Positions 10,838 to 21,094 of a stretch of DNA of 29,478 nucleotides are shown here, piece by piece. Each line of letters starts with the position of its first letter. Within the stretch, counting starts at the first letter, position 1. Both the position numbers and the translations under genes were made by a program. The notes beneath the pieces were generated by a model. That model saw only the letters and a program-made list of their open reading frames with translations. It did not search any database and was not told the DNA's origin. This DNA comes from Cylindrodendrum hubeiense (taxonomy: Eukaryota > Ascomycota > Sordariomycetes > Hypocreales > Nectriaceae): contig JAANBB010000471.1 in the NCBI GenBank assembly GCA_014621425.1, forward strand, positions 1 to 29,478. Reading direction: 5' to 3'.

Positions 10838-11315
10838 AAATTTTCTAGTTTGGGGAATGTACTTAAAGGTGGTATCGGCGTTGGGATATTGGGTATACTG
10901 GGAGGAAACTGAACATCTCAACTACAGGTAATCTAGATATATACAGGCAGAGAGGGTACTCACTGTTAATTCATCCCACTTCATGACTGTTTGATTGGGT
11001 CAGATTAGGGTTTTAGTTCTCACTTCCAAAAGCCCAAATTATTGATTCGCCTTCAAATCGGGTGAATACCATGGCTCGGGAATAACGAGAACATATTCCT
11101 ATGAAGTCAAGGTCCAGTTATGTAAGCTCGTGTAAACTGTGCTTCCTTACAGTTTATTGGCGCTTTGTTGATGAAGTTGAAATGAGCTACAGGGTAAGCC
11201 AACTTGCCAGGATTCTTCAAGCGTATCCTGTGGAGCTTTGAACTTCAAGCGTTTTAACTCATTAATGATTTGATCAATTTTTGAATTACCTCAGCCACAG
11301 AGCGACTCTGCACTC
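10838..11315. other. intergenic region
   Basis: 478 bp of AT-rich sequence between two + strand genes. The only item of note is an optional upstream coding exon for the next gene: ATG at 11101 reads seven codons to a GTAAGC donor at 11122, and CTCAG at 11290-11294 would join in phase to the codons before 11316. Confidence 0.4.
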
Positions 11316-12259
11316 ATGCATCTCCCCCCAGAGATCCGAAATGCCATCTTTCAACAGCTGTGGCAGGATACAGGTTCTTCTCAACACATAATGCTTCAAA
11401 GTGGTCGTTACGTGCTAGTCAGATGCGTGACGAACCATTCCGCATCCGATGATCTCATGGACGAATGTGAGAAGCAGGGAATGAGCAGTTTCGATGATCC
11501 GCTCATCTTTCAACGCCTTATTTCCCCCTGGGGAAACCACTGGAAGTGTGAGGAGCTCTATCAGTCCACCAAGCAGACTCATTCGAGTACATTTCTCGCT
11601 GTCATGTTGACTTGCTCACAACTGTATGTCTCATCCTTGCCCCAATTGAATGGTCGCTAGAACTTAATCTTAGGTATTTCGAATGCCGCACATCCATTTA
11701 TCACAATCTCACTTTCGTTATACATAACTTTGAGACATTGTATAGGATTGCTGTTTATCGCCCTTCCCCTATTCTCAGTAACATGAAGCAACTTCAGCTT
11801 GCCATTCGTCTTCCTATCCGCAGGGAGGAACGCAAGAAAATGAGCCCCGAAGCTCACAATGTCATGTCCCGCTGGAGACAGTGCTGTGCGGCGCTAGACC
11901 AGGCGGAGAACTTAATCTCGGTAGACGTTTGGTTGGACACGACCGAGCCTCCGTGGCGAGGCTGTCTGAGTTGGGTGCTAGAGGGCAACGCAAACCCATA
12001 TGCATTTGGCGAGAGGCTAGCGAGGATCTTGACGGTTGACATACCTGTCAATCCAAGCAGACCTGAAGCATGGAAGGACGTGGCAAATATTGAGCCTCGG
12101 TTCGCTATTCGCGCACGCGGCTGGCCGGCTTACAGAGCTGAACCTGGCAGGGAGCCACACCCCATCACTCGTTTATTAGATTGGGAAGAACCGGGCGTTC
12201 CTCTACCTACCCTGCGGGCTGGTCGACCTTACGCTAACAGGCCTCCACTGATGGGATGA
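11316..12259 (+). CDS. hypothetical protein with an LPPEIRN-type N-terminus
   Basis: Exons 11316-11623 and 11674-12259 give 297 aa, joined by a 50-nt GT-AG intron. The opening LPPEIRNAIFQQLW is a widespread motif at the start of fungal F-box-like/2EXR/DUF7730-type proteins, most of them uncharacterised. After it the protein shows no membrane segment, signal peptide or catalytic motif that I recognise. The middle contains LTFVIHNFETLYRIA and an Arg/Lys-rich stretch. An in-frame extension is possible: a seven-codon exon at 11101-11121 spliced to 11295 would add MKSRSSYPQSDSAL ahead of the Met. The stop lies only 108 bp from the stop of the opposite-strand gene. Function unknown. Confidence 0.65.
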
Positions 12260-12367
12260 CATGACGTGCCTCAATTATTGTTAAGTCAGGTCTGGCTTTT
12301 CGGTCACTTTGAAGATGAGATATAGAGATTAATAGTAAATGTGATGCTTTAAAAGAGCATCCCTAAA

Positions 12368-14448
12368 TCAATCACTCCCCTTCTCAGCCTTGAACTCATA
12401 TACCAAACAGCCAGCCTGATTGCTACCACCCACTCCCCCGTTGATGCACCTCTTGTAGTTGTCAATGAGAATCTCTTGACATATGGTGTGTCCTGGGTTC
12501 TCCTCACCCAGAGGATTTGCAGGATACATCTCGGTTTGGCCCGATTCGAGTTCGCACCCGTCCTTCCAGTATATGTTATACTGGTATGGCACATCGTTCA
12601 AAACCGAGTTAGTATGTATGAAGGTGTCCTCCTTCCCGGCCTTGACTGCGTTAATAGCTGTACCGGCGCAAGCCCATCCAGAATAGCCCCGCACCGAGCT
12701 CTCCTGAATGTCACCATGATCACCAAAATCGTCAGCTCCGTAGCATTTGTCGTTTTGCATTACAAGGGCTGTCTTCGGCTCGTCCTCTGGGGTTTCGTCT
12801 TTGTCATCAGGTCCGTGCATGGCGTATTTCGCTGTACCACAGCCAAGCTCCAGTGTACCCGTTTTGTACTTTGTGTGTGAGTCATAGGAGCCTATTTGCA
12901 AGTTAGCGATGACCTCTTGTGTGATAAAAATAGAGGTGTGTTGACAGACATTGCGTAAACTTTCCAAACACGTCGACACAACTATAGGAAGAGCAATCAT
13001 TATCCGAAGTTGTCTCCAATGTAAAGTCGAACGTCCAGCCCTCGTATGAGTCAAGCCCCAAGTCAGACGTTTTCATAGTCTCGTCGATGGTCCCAGACAG
13101 TTTTGAGTTGTCCTCGCAAAAGCGGTCCAGCAATCTGCGTCATGTTAGAAAATGCCGAAATGGACTGGGTTTGAAAAGACATGCTGTGACCAAACATCAG
13201 ATTCCACGTTGGCTAGGTTGTTGTCCTCGCCACTGCTCGAGGTACACGACGGCTGTGGGATGCTCTGTGTAGCATCGGGGTCACTACCAACAACGAATTT
13301 CTGAATTTCATCCTCAACGCCAGCCCAATCGCTGCCAAAATAGAAACTATCTCCAACACTGAGACCGGAAATTACGCATACACAACCCTTCCACTTGGCT
13401 GTGCATTTGCCTTTATCTCCCTTGCAGCGGGTTCCTGCGCAAGCGAGTTCTTCGGGACAAGAATCGTCATTGACCCTGTAGAACGGCATTAGTGGTTGAG
13501 GGTCTGCCCTGAGCTTCCACAAATCTTCTAGGATAGTGGCGGTGCCGATGAAGAAGGCCAAGGATCCCAGGACGCCCATTGATCCAGTTCCTAGATTAGC
13601 TAGGACATCAGCGTCTTGGGCGAGCTCGGCTTCGACCTCGATTCCTTGAACAATATTAGTTACAATGTCTTCATCCACAAATGAGACCATCTGCTCGCTT
13701 TCGGCCAGAGCAGCCGCGTCATTTCCCGAAGCATACGCAATCTGCCCACTAGCTAATCCTAACTGGAGCCTTGCTGCGGGATGTTGGATGACGCTATAAC
13801 CGAATCGAGTTATGTGTTGCGTAAGAGAACTGATGTCCACAGCACGTGTCTCGACATGTTGATGTTTCCTGGGATCCCAGTTTCGACGCATCTGGAGAGG
13901 AATACTTGGCAGGCTGGATGCAATATCTACCAACTGATCTTTGAACCATTGGCTGAGTGTAATCTCAAGCTTCCCTGCATCATTGAGTACCACCCGGACC
14001 CCTTGGGGAATGGTTGTTTCCTGCGGAGTTCCGTCTTGGTCTGTAGTAGTGATTGTTGCAGTGCCGAAATCACTCGTAGCGCCAATCCACTAAGTCATGT
14101 CAGGTGAATTGTCACAAAGGTCTACATAGGCATGCCTGCTGTGATAGCTCACCTTTGTGCTTGTTGACTGATCTGTCACTATCTCAGTGAGATATTCTGA
14201 ATCAACTCCAATTGTCGCAGAGCTGTGAGGATGGTGAGCTTGGAAATTGATTGTGAGACGAATATCACATACAAACTTTCAGGTGGTGGGATATCAACTG
14301 GATTGATGCCGATTTGACCAGTTGTTGTGGGGACAATGGCCATAATAGCGAGGCCATCATCAGGGAGTGTTACAGTGGGGGGATCATCTTGGCCGAAACA
14401 AAGGGGAGTAGACGAAAGAGCAAGGACGAGAGACGACTGAAGAAGCAT
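12368..14448 (-). CDS. secreted Cys-rich protein resembling the C-terminal part of killer-toxin-like chitinases
   Basis: Exons in coding order are 14448-14273, 14222-14153, 14089-13185, 13134-12950 and 12891-12368, giving 619 aa. Residues 1 to about 20 form a signal peptide (MLLQSSLVLALSSTPLCFGQ). A small Cys cluster, CAGTRCKGDKGKCTAKWKGC, lies near 298-317. The last 235 residues (DRFCEDN, YEGWTFDF, QCSYDSHT, LGCGTAKYA, CYGADDFGDHGDIQ, GWACAGTA, YNIYWKDGC, ICQEILIDNYKRCINGG) resemble, from memory, the non-catalytic end of fungal subgroup-C GH18 chitinases. No GH18 catalytic DxxDxDxE motif is visible, so this looks like a free-standing accessory module. Intron 3 (13184-13135) must be GC-AG to keep frame. 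The gene is divergent from a secreted metalloprotease. Domain resemblance is moderate confidence; function unknown. Confidence 0.75.
13135..13184 (-). other. apparent GC-AG intron
   Basis: On the minus strand the intron begins GCATGT, has a TTCTAACATG branch-like site and ends GACGCAG, for a length of 50 nt. It joins TGG TCA CA to A TTG CTG GAC, giving DVWSQLLDRFCED. The only phase-2 GT nearby (TG|GTCACA) would create TGA. Other GT sites are in the wrong phase for the acceptor at 13135. Confidence 0.6.
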
Positions 14449-15845
14449 GTTGCGTTCTGGTAGTGATTCGATGGCGTTCCAGGAGCTCAGAGATATGGGT
14501 TGATCGTTCTTGTTGAATGGGAATGTACGAGCTTATTGTAACCGATCGCTACCCAGTTGTTGATATTTTCCTAGATCAGTTTCTTGACAGAAGTCTCCTG
14601 ACTTTCGAGCTGGGAGGATTTCGCACTGTTCTACGCGATTTACTGCACCGCCCCATTTACAGGCCATGGAAGCGCGGGGTCCGTTTCACATGTCTCAAAT
14701 ATCTTGATTTCTGACCAACATGTTAAGCCAACATGTTGAACCAACACGAGAAAGACTGAAGGCAAAGTGTAAAAATGGTCAGGTGGGCTCCTGCACTGAG
14801 TTTTGAAGAGGATTGGCCACACATGCAATGCACCGGCGCAGTAAGCAGCCGCCGGTCGAAGGACCATATGAAACGATAAGAATGACATTTAAATCTAATT
14901 TTAAGCTTGGTTTCATACCGAGAACCTAAAAGCGGAAAGGTGATGCATGTAAAGACTGAGCTGAAACAACCAACCAACAGGAGTTTGGGGGCCGGAGGTT
15001 CCTGGTCCATCAGCCAGCTCCTTTGCCGAGGTTTCCCACTCACGGTGATCAATTTTTATTGGTCTCCGTAAGTCGCATTGCAGTAGAAGGATTCGGCACG
15101 AAACCAACGACTCCCTAACGGATGAATGACTGTCCGCTTGTCTTTGGAGGAAACAAGCATATTCAAATGAGATGTTTTGGGCTGTGATTGTAATCGCAAA
15201 ACTTGCTAGTTCAATAGCGGATAATGATTCAGGTTTAGTGCCATGAGGGTTAAGAAAAACGTCTCTTGGACTATTGTATCACTCTGCTACTCTGGCCATA
15301 TTGCGCTTGCATTTTTGGCGCAATAGAAGCTCGACATACCACATTGCGGGATATTATCCATGCAGGCAGCCCTTGTGCTGACGAATAGAATTGAGGCAGA
15401 TCAGCAAGTTGTTAAGTAGCCTGAATGCAGGTTCAACGTTCCGCATCCAACATTGTCAGAGCCAACGTCCAACAACACCAAGAAACCGCGACCAACAACA
15501 GCTCGTATTCTCAATCCCGTAGGAGTTACAACCAACTGGGTGATATTTTTACGTGGGGAAGGATCACGCAGCTGGCTCCTTCCCTATTCTAGGAGCCTTT
15601 ACACCGTACTTGATCGCACCGTGACTTCGGATTGTAGGCAGAGTTACGGCTGCTCCTCTTTAAGTTTCAAGTCTTGAATTACAGGCTGGGTGGCTAAGCG
15701 AGGCGCTGCAGCGCAATAAATTGCTTGAAGGCCACTGTACCCTCGGCCTATTTAATCAACGAATGTTGCTGTCCTGTAGGTCCGGTTGGAATTATGAAGT
15801 AACGAACTCAATTCGAGACTTCTTTCACATCAATCCAAAAGAGAA
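14449..15845. promoter_or_regulatory. shared divergent intergenic region of two secreted-protein genes
   Basis: About 1.4 kb separates the start codons of the chitinase-module-like gene (-) and the metalloprotease (+). It holds two copies of the 10-mer CCAACATGTT (8-bp palindrome AACATGTT) at about 14716 and 14730, 14 bp apart. Open frames of 64-109 codons on both strands show no domain. No RNA gene was recognised. The region probably contains both promoters. Confidence 0.5.
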
Positions 15846-17062
15846 ATGATGCTTAAGTTCTACCTCTGTCTTGCCTTTGTGCAAGTCGTATTCGGAGCGA
15901 ATCGCTACGTAATCGACAGCGTAAGCTGCAGTGAGTCAGCACACTATCTTCACCCCAAGTTTCCAATTTTCTAACATATTATTAGAGGACGATGCGGTTA
16001 ATGCAGCGGTCCGGCTCTATATGGACAATGCCATATCCAAGGCAGGCCTGGTCGCCAAGATATTGGCACCGTATGTGCAAGACCGCAACAAACCTAACGA
16101 TCGAATCATGAAGCACATGACCCGACTGTTTGGGAGAGACGACATTACCACCGCATATAATATACACTGTGGGTTAGATCTGATACAAACCCATTTTAAT
16201 TGCTAATAATTAAGCAAAGCACACTTTGAGCCGATCGGAAAATATGTCTATGTCGATATAGATAACCGCTCGGATGCGTGGAAGCAAACAAGAGACAAGA
16301 GTGATTTAGTAAGAATCCATGCCGCATCTAATCTTTGCTCGTATTTGCCTACTTACTATTACCAGGAGATCCACTGCAACGGAGATTATATCACCCCGCT
16401 CCAAGATTCTCCGGAGCCTAACATAAATTGGAGGGACGAGATCCAGGGGCTACCAGTTCTGGATGACGACTCAATACTGAATATCAAAGATGAAAAAACC
16501 ATACTTGTGGCAGTGACCTCGCCAGCAAGAACCTGGAAGGAGGGCGAGACTTGGCCTGATAACATACCAGAGGTCATCACTTTCAATCCCTGGTACATAA
16601 AACACGCTGTGGAGAAGAAGTCCATCTTCAACAGCGACCGCATCAAGAAGGCCTTACAGCCTTCTTTACTCAAAGCCATCAAAATCAAGTTCCAACGTTA
16701 TACCCACGCCGCAAACGTTGACACATTAGACACACCGGAACTTACTCTTATTCACGAGGTTTGCATGAAACATATGAAATGCCCCACATAACCTTTGCTA
16801 ACCAAGGTTTGGGTCCAGTTGACGCACACGGCCCTCGGTGGTCTCTCACGCGACACAGGCGGCAGCAAAAGTTACGGCTGGTACAATTGTGTTCGACTAA
16901 AGGACGTAGACAACGCTGGTAGGATAACAAAACTGTGAAGTCAGAAATCTTTTACTGACTGGCTGTTTAGATAACCTGGCTTATTTTGCACTGGTTGTTG
17001 ACTTGATTCAAAACTATAAATATGAGGTGGACGATAAGGGAAATCTGCAAAGCTTTACGTAA
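15846..17062 (+). CDS. secreted lysine-specific metalloendopeptidase-like protease (aspzincin relative)
   Basis: Exons 15846-15930, 15986-16168, 16220-16308, 16366-16758, 16819-16918 and 16971-17062 give 313 aa. The N-terminus is a signal peptide (MMLKFYLCLAFVQVVFGAN). The zinc motif is His249-Glu250-Leu-Thr-His253, with His-Glu at the end of exon 4 and LTH opening exon 5. It is followed by ALGGLSRDTGG, YGWYNC and DNLAYFALVVDLI, the order seen in fungal extracellular proteins of the lysine-specific metallo-endopeptidase class (deuterolysin/M35 relatives). The usual GTxDxxYG third-ligand Asp is not at its standard spacing: the aligned stretch is GGSKSYG, though an Asp lies slightly upstream (SRDTGG). 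The catalytic state is therefore uncertain. The family is inferred from motif order, not from a search. Confidence 0.82.
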
Positions 17063-18316
17063 CTTGCTCGCATGCAGTCCAGGTGGAACAGGGGACCTTT
17101 TGCGGGTTCTATAACAACACTAAATACAATGCTTGGATCCCCACACTACAGATAGTGTTAACAATATGAGAAATAACATACAGAATCCCACAACCCGGTC
17201 TATGATCCCATTAGTTCAACAACATCTAAAGGTTGTCATGCTAGAGGAACCACATGCACGTGTTTCAACCTCTCTCTTCTACTTGGTCTTTATACTACTT
17301 ATGAGTGATGGCCCTACTCTTGGTTGTGAGGCGGAAGAGCTGGTGACAATTTGCTCATTTTCGGACAACATCTACTTGGCGAGATCCCTCCGGGCTTGGA
17401 GCTGCATCTTTTCAATATCCTGAGACACTTCTACAACTTATTAGATACCTGTGCATAGAATTAATGTGCATTGACTCTATGAGTATAAGCCTTGACATTA
17501 CCAGAGAGAATATCGCTAATTTTCTTCGCCTGTGAATTTATTTATAACTATTCAACAGAAAATACTGTCCATATATATAGCAACCACCTTAATTGGATGA
17601 CCCTTCCACGCTTTATACTTCTGAGAGTCTAAATAGACACATATACCGCGGATGGCCAAATAATAAAAGTGATTATTCAGCCTAATATTCTCCCCTGATA
17701 CCTAGAGCTACCGTAAAGTCTCGACAAATTGGCCGGCGAGGCTGCCCCATAAATGACAGTGTCCAGCCTATCAACGTCGCTTTTGGTGGCCAAGTAGTTC
17801 TTAACAGTTGTGTGATCTACCTGTCATTGGTTTATTTATGGGCCAGCGCGCAGTAGTGACGGGTACTAAGCGGCCAATTTGTCGAGTTTTTACGGTAGTA
17901 CATCAGTATACAAAGTTAACCAGAGAACTTTCATCACTTTCTTAAACACATCACCTGGTGCCTAGCTGCCGACATGTCTGTGTCATACTCGTGTCTGTTC
18001 CTTCACCAAAACTTACTACATTCCAACAGGCTCTTGCCACGCTAGAGAATCCTCTGGCCAACTACATAGATAGATCGTAGAAGTAGATCGAGCTTAGAGG
18101 AGAGGGGGAGGGGGGTTATACAACAAATGATGGTATAAATGCTTAATAATCGATACTGGACCTCTGATTGGTGTTTGAGCTACAATTGGGCATAAATAAA
18201 ATGGGTCCCTGTGTTCTGCTAGTCCTGACCGCCTTGTACGCCAGGTTTCATAAACCTGACAAAGATACTGTGCATCGTCGCAAGCTGCCATCTGCAATTC
18301 TTCACTTCGTGGCAAT
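17063..18316. other. intergenic region carrying a MITE; promoter of the double-zinc-cluster regulator
   Basis: 1.25 kb with no supported gene. A 96-codon open frame at 17133-17423 has no signature. The MITE at 17709-17897 is described separately. AT-rich stretches with ATATATATAG occur near 17571. A G/C-rich run GGAGAGGGGGAGGGGGG is at 18100-18116. The final about 200 bp before 18317 should contain the core promoter of the next gene. Confidence 0.5.
17709..17897. mobile_element. mariner-type miniature inverted-repeat element (MITE), non-autonomous
   Basis: Terminal inverted repeats at 17708-17735 and 17871-17898 match at 26 of 28 positions; they share CTACCGTAAA and CTCGACAAATTGGCCG and differ at two adjacent bases. 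Taking TA at 17709-17710 and 17896-17897 as the target duplication gives a 185-bp element, 17711-17895, beginning CCGTAAA and ending TTTACGG. Subterminal inverted pieces CCCATAAAT...ATGACAG also pair. There is no open frame, so a transposase must act in trans. TA target sites are the hallmark of Tc1/mariner elements; the assignment rests on that and size. Confidence 0.8.
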
Positions 18317-21094
18317 ATGGCTTCCCAAAATAACGCGCAAGAACAACAGGACGAGAGGAACTTGTCACCTTTTTGCTCCGAAACCCAATCGCCCAAAACT
18401 GTTGGGAGACAAGCCCCATCGCGCACGGCAAAACGATCCCGGACAGGTGCGTTACCTCCACATGGATATGTCTCAGCATATTAACGAGCAATAGGATGCT
18501 TCACCTGCCGAGCAAGGAAAGTGAGACAACCTTGAATGATATTACCATCGATTCTTTTGGAAGACCAAGATCTGATTTGAGTGAGTAGATCAAATGTGAT
18601 GAATCCCAACCAACCTGCCAGAATTGCAAGCGATGCGTCCTTGAGTGCAACTGGCCGGTAGTTGAGGGCCTGCTAACCTTAAAATCTCGACGGAGAGCAA
18701 ACCCTGCTATTGCGAACCACGTCCCCACTCTAAATAGTACACCAAGTTCTGTGAGCGATGGGCAACGGATGGATGCCGGCAGTCCACCTAGCAGTCCGGG
18801 TCCCGTGCGAGGCAGTCGAAATACAGCTTGTATCCGGTGTCGTATCGCTAGATGTCGATGCTCGCAAGACCGTCCGGTTTGTGCCAGATGCCGGGAACTC
18901 GGCTTCGCGTGCGAATATCGACCTTCCAGTCCCGTTGATGAGCCCATGCAGGATAATGAATCGGAACCTACTGCTTCAGAGACGCTACCCGTCATCAGTC
19001 GGCCCCAGAGCTCTGATATCGACCGGTAAATCAACCCGTTCTTCTCGCTTTGATGAGAATATCAATTCTGACACACAAGCATATCCTAGTCACACTCATG
19101 GCGTCCCAAATACCCTCCTCCATAAGCACATCCAAGCATTCTTCGCCAATATCTATCCCTGTCAGGCGAACGGCTTCATTCATCGTGGTACCCTACTTCG
19201 AACCTTTCATTCTGGAGAAATCGACCGCAAGCTTCTCCTAGCAATCTGTGCCGTAGCCTCACGTTTCGTCAAGGATCCCGTCGCCTCAGCGAACACCACC
19301 GTGCAATCTGAGGCGTGGACCAAAGAGGCCAAGACACTCCTCTACGTGGATGACATGACAACTGACACCGTGGCGGCTGCTCTTTTACTAGCCAGGCACG
19401 ATGTCAACTCCGGAAACTATTCCTCGGCTTGGATGCTATCCTCAATGGCAACACGAGCAGCATTGGCCTTGGGATTGAATAAGGAGAGCCGTACCGATGA
19501 CACCCCCATGTCATTTAGTGAGCAGGAGACTAGACGTCGTCTTTTCTGGGCCTGCTATTGTCTCGACCGCATGATGGCGACGGGGTTGTCCGAGCTGGTT
19601 GTCTTGCGCAATGAGCACATACGCCTCCAGTTGCCATGTGAGGAACACCAGTACCTGTTTAGCATTCCTTGCTGGACGCCAGTAATCAATTTGGAGGTGG
19701 AGATGCCTGCTATCGAACAAGAGCCATCACATTCCTCACGCGATATTGGCTTGTTCGGTCACTACGTGCAAATAATGCAAATGCGTTATAGCATATTGAA
19801 GTGAGTATAAATTCTTTTATGCCTTGATTTCGGGTTTCCTTTCATCATTTCCTGGTCCAACAACATACTTGCTAACATACCCGTTCAAATCCCTAGATAC
19901 GTGCGCAATCACCCCGAGAATCACAGGGAGCTACCTCCATGGGATCTGTCGTCAACCTTTGCGCAGTGCGTGTATAAGATGTCGACGTGGAAAAAGTCTT
20001 TAACGCCTCAGTTTCAACTTCTCCCTGACACTATCTACGTACACCATTCACAAAACCAACTCTCTCCATTGATCATGCTGCATGTGTGGTATGAGCACTG
20101 CATGTCAGATCTCTACCGCATTGTCATGCCAGGGTTTCCCGAGACTCTACCCGAATCCATGTTGTCACAAGCACCGGCAGGCTGGGTTCAACAGCATCAG
20201 TCGGCTTGTATAAGCCACGCCATAAACATTGCCTCCATATTTGAGACAGTTGCAGCGCTAGTTAACATGGAGAGATTTGTCTTCCTCGATACAAGTCTAC
20301 CTATGTGCGTGTTTGAGAGTATTTGCGTGCGACTTCAATGGCTGTTCATCTTACCGTCCGAGTCTCTAGAGAAGCGTATAGATGAACAGAAGGCCAGTTT
20401 TAAGACGTTGATAAGCCATGTTGAAAATATGGCAATTTACTTCCGACAAGCACAGTGGCTGGTAAGGATGTAACCCGATTCAACCTGTTCTCTTTAGCGA
20501 TGCTAATAATTCTTCTCAGCTGAAAGAGACTCAGAAAATGCTGTTTCGGCACGGTATCCACATACGTGTGGCATCCGAGCCTTATAACGAGTAAGTGTCA
20601 TCCTTTACGGTAGTTTATAATATTCTTGCCCACTTTATTCTACTTCTTAGGCTCATTTCTGATCCTTGGGCAGGGATTCTTCTCGCTCTGATTCAGGCAG
20701 CCATCCGTGGCAAGAACGTATTCAACGTCTCAAGGATGAAAGGAGCAAGAGACTTGATAGGAACACGGAGCATATAGGTATAGCCGGTGTCCAAGATACG
20801 ACCAGCAATCTGCAACAAATAGATGTCCCAAGGGATACTAACCAAAATCTCAACCACGCGGATGACAATCTATCGAGTCAGCCAGTCGAAGACAGGTCGC
20901 TATATCCACACCCCCGGGATGTAGAATTCAACAATATGTTGTACCAGAATAGCCTTGCAATACCGCCAAACGGATGGGGTGACGACGGGGTGATTCCTGG
21001 GCTGGCTAACTTTATGGGCGTTACTCGAGAATGGTTAGCCAATGACGTGGAAGATGAGCCAGAGCTAGCCAGTTTCTCTGAAACGGTGAGATAG
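18317..21094 (+). CDS. transcription factor with two tandem Zn2Cys6 clusters
   Basis: Exons 18317-18446, 18495-18520, 18589-19025, 19090-19800, 19897-20461, 20520-20590 and 20674-21094 give 786 aa. Cluster 1 has Cys at 45, 48, 55, 62, 65 and 72 (GCFTCRARKIKCDES) and is split over three exons, including a 26-nt microexon. Cluster 2 has Cys at 133, 136, 143, 150, 153 and 160 (CIRCRIARCRC, CARCRELGFAC). Both show the full C-x2-C-x6-C-x6-C-x2-C-x6-C spacing. From about 205 the protein follows the fungal-specific transcription-factor domain: FFANIYPCQANGFIHR, LLLAICAVASRF, and SEQETRRRLFWACYCLDRM, a family hallmark. A basic stretch (SRTAKRSR) precedes cluster 1. Targets are unknown; it sits between a protease gene and a secreted propeller gene. 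Every junction is phase-consistent. Confidence 0.88.

Noticed and set aside
14723..15107. Overlapping minus-strand frames of 64-109 codons in the divergent intergenic region
   Set aside because: Several frames compete, none with motifs; they lie in the likely promoter of two secreted-protein genes.
6408..17062. Secondary-metabolite gene cluster suggested by regulator, exporter and secreted enzymes
   Set aside because: No backbone enzyme (PKS, NRPS, terpene or DMAT synthase), P450 or tailoring oxidase is present; the genes fit separate roles.
17133..17423. 96-codon plus-strand frame after the metalloprotease
   Set aside because: No recognisable motif and isolated in an AT-rich intergenic stretch; no supporting splice partners.
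19026..19083. Acceptor CACACAAG for intron 3 of the tandem-cluster regulator
   Set aside because: It would join in the wrong phase. The acceptor ATCCTAG ending at 19089 restores the frame and gives DRHTHGVPN.
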